From an uncultured Collinsella sp. (lineage in GTDB: Bacteria; Actinomycetota; Coriobacteriia; Coriobacteriales; Coriobacteriaceae), in assembly GCA_900546825.1 (NCBI GenBank), contig UREE01000025.1:1-25333 (forward strand): a DNA stretch of 25,333 bases, given 5' to 3'. The position numbers and the translations under genes are program-made. The notes below the pieces were generated by a model. That model ran no database searches. It was given only the letters and a program-made list of their open reading frames with translations, and was not told the DNA's origin. Each line of letters opens with the position of its first letter. Positions within the stretch are counted from its first letter, which is position 1. This document shows positions 23,370 through 25,333 of the stretch, piece by piece.

Positions 23370-24776
23370 CTATTCCATTTGCGATTTCGCTGCAGCGGCA
23401 AGCTGGGCCACATAGTCCTTAAACACGCGGCCGCGCTCCTCATAGCCCGAGAACTCATCGAACGAAGAGCAGGCAGGAGAAAGTAAGATCACGTCGCCAC
23501 GGCTCGACAGCGAACGGGCAACGTCCACGGCATCGCGTAGGTCATCCGCCTGGGCGATATCCACATCGCCATCGACATCGGCCTCGTCCATAGCGGCGGT
23601 GAAGCGCTCGCGCGCATCGCCAAAGCAGACGACCGAGCGCACGTTATCCATAACAACGCGCGCGAAGTCCGTGAGCGGCGTGCCCTTATCGTGGCCGCCG
23701 AGCAGCAAGATCACGTCGTCATCGGGAAATGCCGTCAGTGCCTTCTCGACCGCGTCGGTGTTGGTCGCCTTGGAATCGTTGACGTAGCGCACACCGTCAA
23801 TCTCGCCGCACGGCTCCACGCGATGCTCGAGCGGCTGGAACGAGGCCAGACCGCGGCGGACACCATCGACATCGGCACCGACGGCCAGAGCAGCCGTGGC
23901 GGCACATAAGGCATTGATGACATTGTGATGGCCCGAGATCTTGAGCTCGGACGTGGCGACAAGCTGGGTCTCGACGCCCTTCAGGCGCACGACCATTTTG
24001 CCGTCGCGCACAAAGGCGGCGTCTGCACCCTCGGGCTCGTCAAAAGCGACCTTGCAGATGCGGCGACCCGGCGTATAGATGTACTCATCGAACTCGTGAA
24101 TGCCGGCGTCTTCGACGTCGACAACCACCAGATCGTCATCGACCATATTGTCAAACAGCTTGATCTTGGCAAGCGCATAGTTCTTATGGCTCTTATGCCA
24201 GCCCAAGTGGTCGGGAGTGATGTTGAGCAGCACTGCCACGCGAGGGTGGAGCTCGGTGGTCGTAGCAATCTGATAGCTCGAGAGCTCAGCCACAAACCAC
24301 TCGTTGTGGGCTCGGCCGTCAATCTCGTTGACCGGCGGCTCGCCGATGTTGCCGACAGCTACGCTGGCCTCGCCGGCAGCCTTGAGCAGATAATCAGTCA
24401 GCGACGTGGTGGTCGTCTTACCGTTGGTGCCCGTGATGGCAATCCAGTTATCGGGCGACAGGCGATAGGCAAACTCTGGCTCACCCATAATCTGAGCGGC
24501 ATGTTCGCGCCCGGCCTTAAAGAAGCCCGAGAACTCCGAGATGCCCGGGCACGTCACGCATACGTCATAGGCGCCCTCGACCTGTTCGGTCCCATAGACA
24601 AACGACGCACCAGCAGCCTCGAGCGCACGCGTGGCGTCATTGGGCTCAGAGGTGCCGCCGCCATACACGGTAACGGCGCTTACGCGCTCGGGATGTGCCA
24701 GCGCCCAGCGGGCGACATCGAGACCGGATTTGCCCTGACCCAAAACGAGCAGGCTAAAGACATCAGCAAGAGGCAT
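23370..24776 (-). CDS. murD: UDP-N-acetylmuramoyl-L-alanine--D-glutamate ligase MurD
   Basis: The ATP-dependent cytosolic ligase that adds D-Glu to UDP-MurNAc-L-Ala. It has 468 residues in three Mur domains. The N-terminal loop LVLGQGKSGLDVARW (10-24), ATP loop ITGTNGKTTTT (114-124), ELSSYQI, NITPDHLGWH, HRVEPCGEIDGVRYVNDSKATN and the C-terminal LLLGGHDKG and LLSPACSSFDEF segments are all characteristic of MurD. It lies 9 nt after mraY. The ribosome site is weak, so coupling to mraY translation is plausible. Confidence 0.97.
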   Translation of the reverse strand: MPLADVFSLLVLGQGKSGLDVARWALAHPERVSAVTVYGGGTSEPNDATRALEAAGASFVYGTEQVEGAYDVCVTCPGISEFSGFFKAGREHAAQIMGEPEFAYRLSPDNWIAITGTNGKTTTTSLTDYLLKAAGEASVAVGNIGEPPVNEIDGRAHNEWFVAELSSYQIATTTELHPRVAVLLNITPDHLGWHKSHKNYALAKIKLFDNMVDDDLVVVDVEDAGIHEFDEYIYTPGRRICKVAFDEPEGADAAFVRDGKMVVRLKGVETQLVATSELKISGHHNVINALCAATAALAVGADVDGVRRGLASFQPLEHRVEPCGEIDGVRYVNDSKATNTDAVEKALTAFPDDDVILLLGGHDKGTPLTDFARVVMDNVRSVVCFGDARERFTAAMDEADVDGDVDIAQADDLRDAVDVARSLSSRGDVILLSPACSSFDEFSGYEERGRVFKDYVAQLAAAAKSQME

Positions 24777-24785
24777 GAAAGACCA

Positions 24786-25333
24786 CTATCCCAACTGGAA
24801 GAACAGAGCAAGGCCAACGGCACCAAAGGCCGCAGCGATAATCCAAAAACGGATGACGACCTTGGTCTCGGCCCAGCCCTTCTTTTCGAAATGATGATGG
24901 ATGGGCGCCATAAGGAAGACGCGCTTGTGCGTAAAATGGAAGTAGACAACCTGAATCATGACCGACAGGGTCTCAACGATAAACAGGCCGCCGATGATGA
25001 GGGAGACGACCTCGGTGTTGGTCATGATGGACGTGCAGGCAAACGCGGCGCCCAGAGCAAGCGAGCCGGTATCGCCCATAAAGATGCTCGCCGGATAGCA
25101 GTTGAACCACAGAAAGCCCAAGCAGGCACCGGCACACGCGGTACAGAAGATGGACAGGTTCACGTCTCCGTGCAAAAACGCCATGGCAGCCATGGCGAGC
25201 ATGGCGATCATGGAGGTGCCGCCAGCAAGACCGTCAAGGCCATCGGTCAGGTTCACGGCATTAGAAAGACCGGCAATCATCAGCCAGCAAAAGACAATAT
25301 AGAGCCACGGGAACGAATAGCCGCAGATGGTGG
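24786..25333 (-). CDS. mraY: Phospho-N-acetylmuramoyl-pentapeptide transferase MraY (partial, 5' end outside window)
   Basis: The integral membrane enzyme that moves phospho-MurNAc-pentapeptide to undecaprenyl phosphate, making lipid I. About 181 C-terminal residues are present and the frame is open to the right edge. Family marks are SNAVNLTDGLDGLAGG, GFLWFNCYPASIFMGDTGSLALG with its metal-site aspartate, and the late FLMAPIHHHFEKKGWAETKVVIRFW segment with the conserved HHH. It ends FFQLG, a typical MraY ending. It heads the visible mur-fts series. Confidence 0.96.
   Translation of the reverse strand, partial: TICGYSFPWLYIVFCWLMIAGLSNAVNLTDGLDGLAGGTSMIAMLAMAAMAFLHGDVNLSIFCTACAGACLGFLWFNCYPASIFMGDTGSLALGAAFACTSIMTNTEVVSLIIGGLFIVETLSVMIQVVYFHFTHKRVFLMAPIHHHFEKKGWAETKVVIRFWIIAAAFGAVGLALFFQLG

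Overview
The window looks like chromosomal DNA from a GC-rich member of the Coriobacteriia (Actinomycetota), most like Collinsella. This is an inference from protein style, codon use and gene order, not from a database match. It holds 22 complete genes and two genes cut by the window edges. I see no rRNA, tRNA, insertion sequence, prophage or CRISPR array.

Left part (1-7.6 kb): a mixed set of housekeeping genes. These are the tail of an unidentified gene, thiD (thiamine pyrimidine kinase), an SGNH hydrolase, a PARG-like macrodomain protein whose catalytic motif reads QEA instead of QEE, a Bax-inhibitor-1 family membrane protein, a small possibly leaderless unknown gene, a Pit phosphate transporter with its DUF47 partner, and a nitroreductase. 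Two intergenic stretches are rich in repeats. At 1096-1410, two hairpins with identical loops bracket three larger palindromes spaced 80-81 bp apart. At 6578-6730, a 42-nt direct repeat is combined with a 28-bp hairpin.

Right part (7.6-25.3 kb): one long minus-strand block. Read in transcription order it is mraY-murD-ftsW-murG-murC-murB-ftsQ-ftsZ, then yfiH(ylmD)-pstS-pstC-pstA-pstB-phoU, then yggS(ylmE)-sepF(ylmF)-yggT(ylmG)-divIVA. The first segment makes lipid II and builds the divisome. The last segment anchors the Z ring and supports polar growth and septation. The middle segment is a complete high-affinity phosphate uptake operon lying inside the ylm series, between ylmD and ylmE. yfiH is joined to pstS by an ATGA overlap. 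A strong terminator follows ftsZ, and a direct repeat with Pho-box-like 11-bp spacing lies in front of yfiH, so the phosphate segment probably has its own control.

The observations most worth checking are the pst-phoU operon inside the division cluster, yggT lacking any ATG/GTG/TTG start at its conserved N-terminus (apparent ATC or ATT start), the palindrome island, the QEA PARG homologue, and a perfect Shine-Dalgarno followed by a three-codon ORF upstream of pit.
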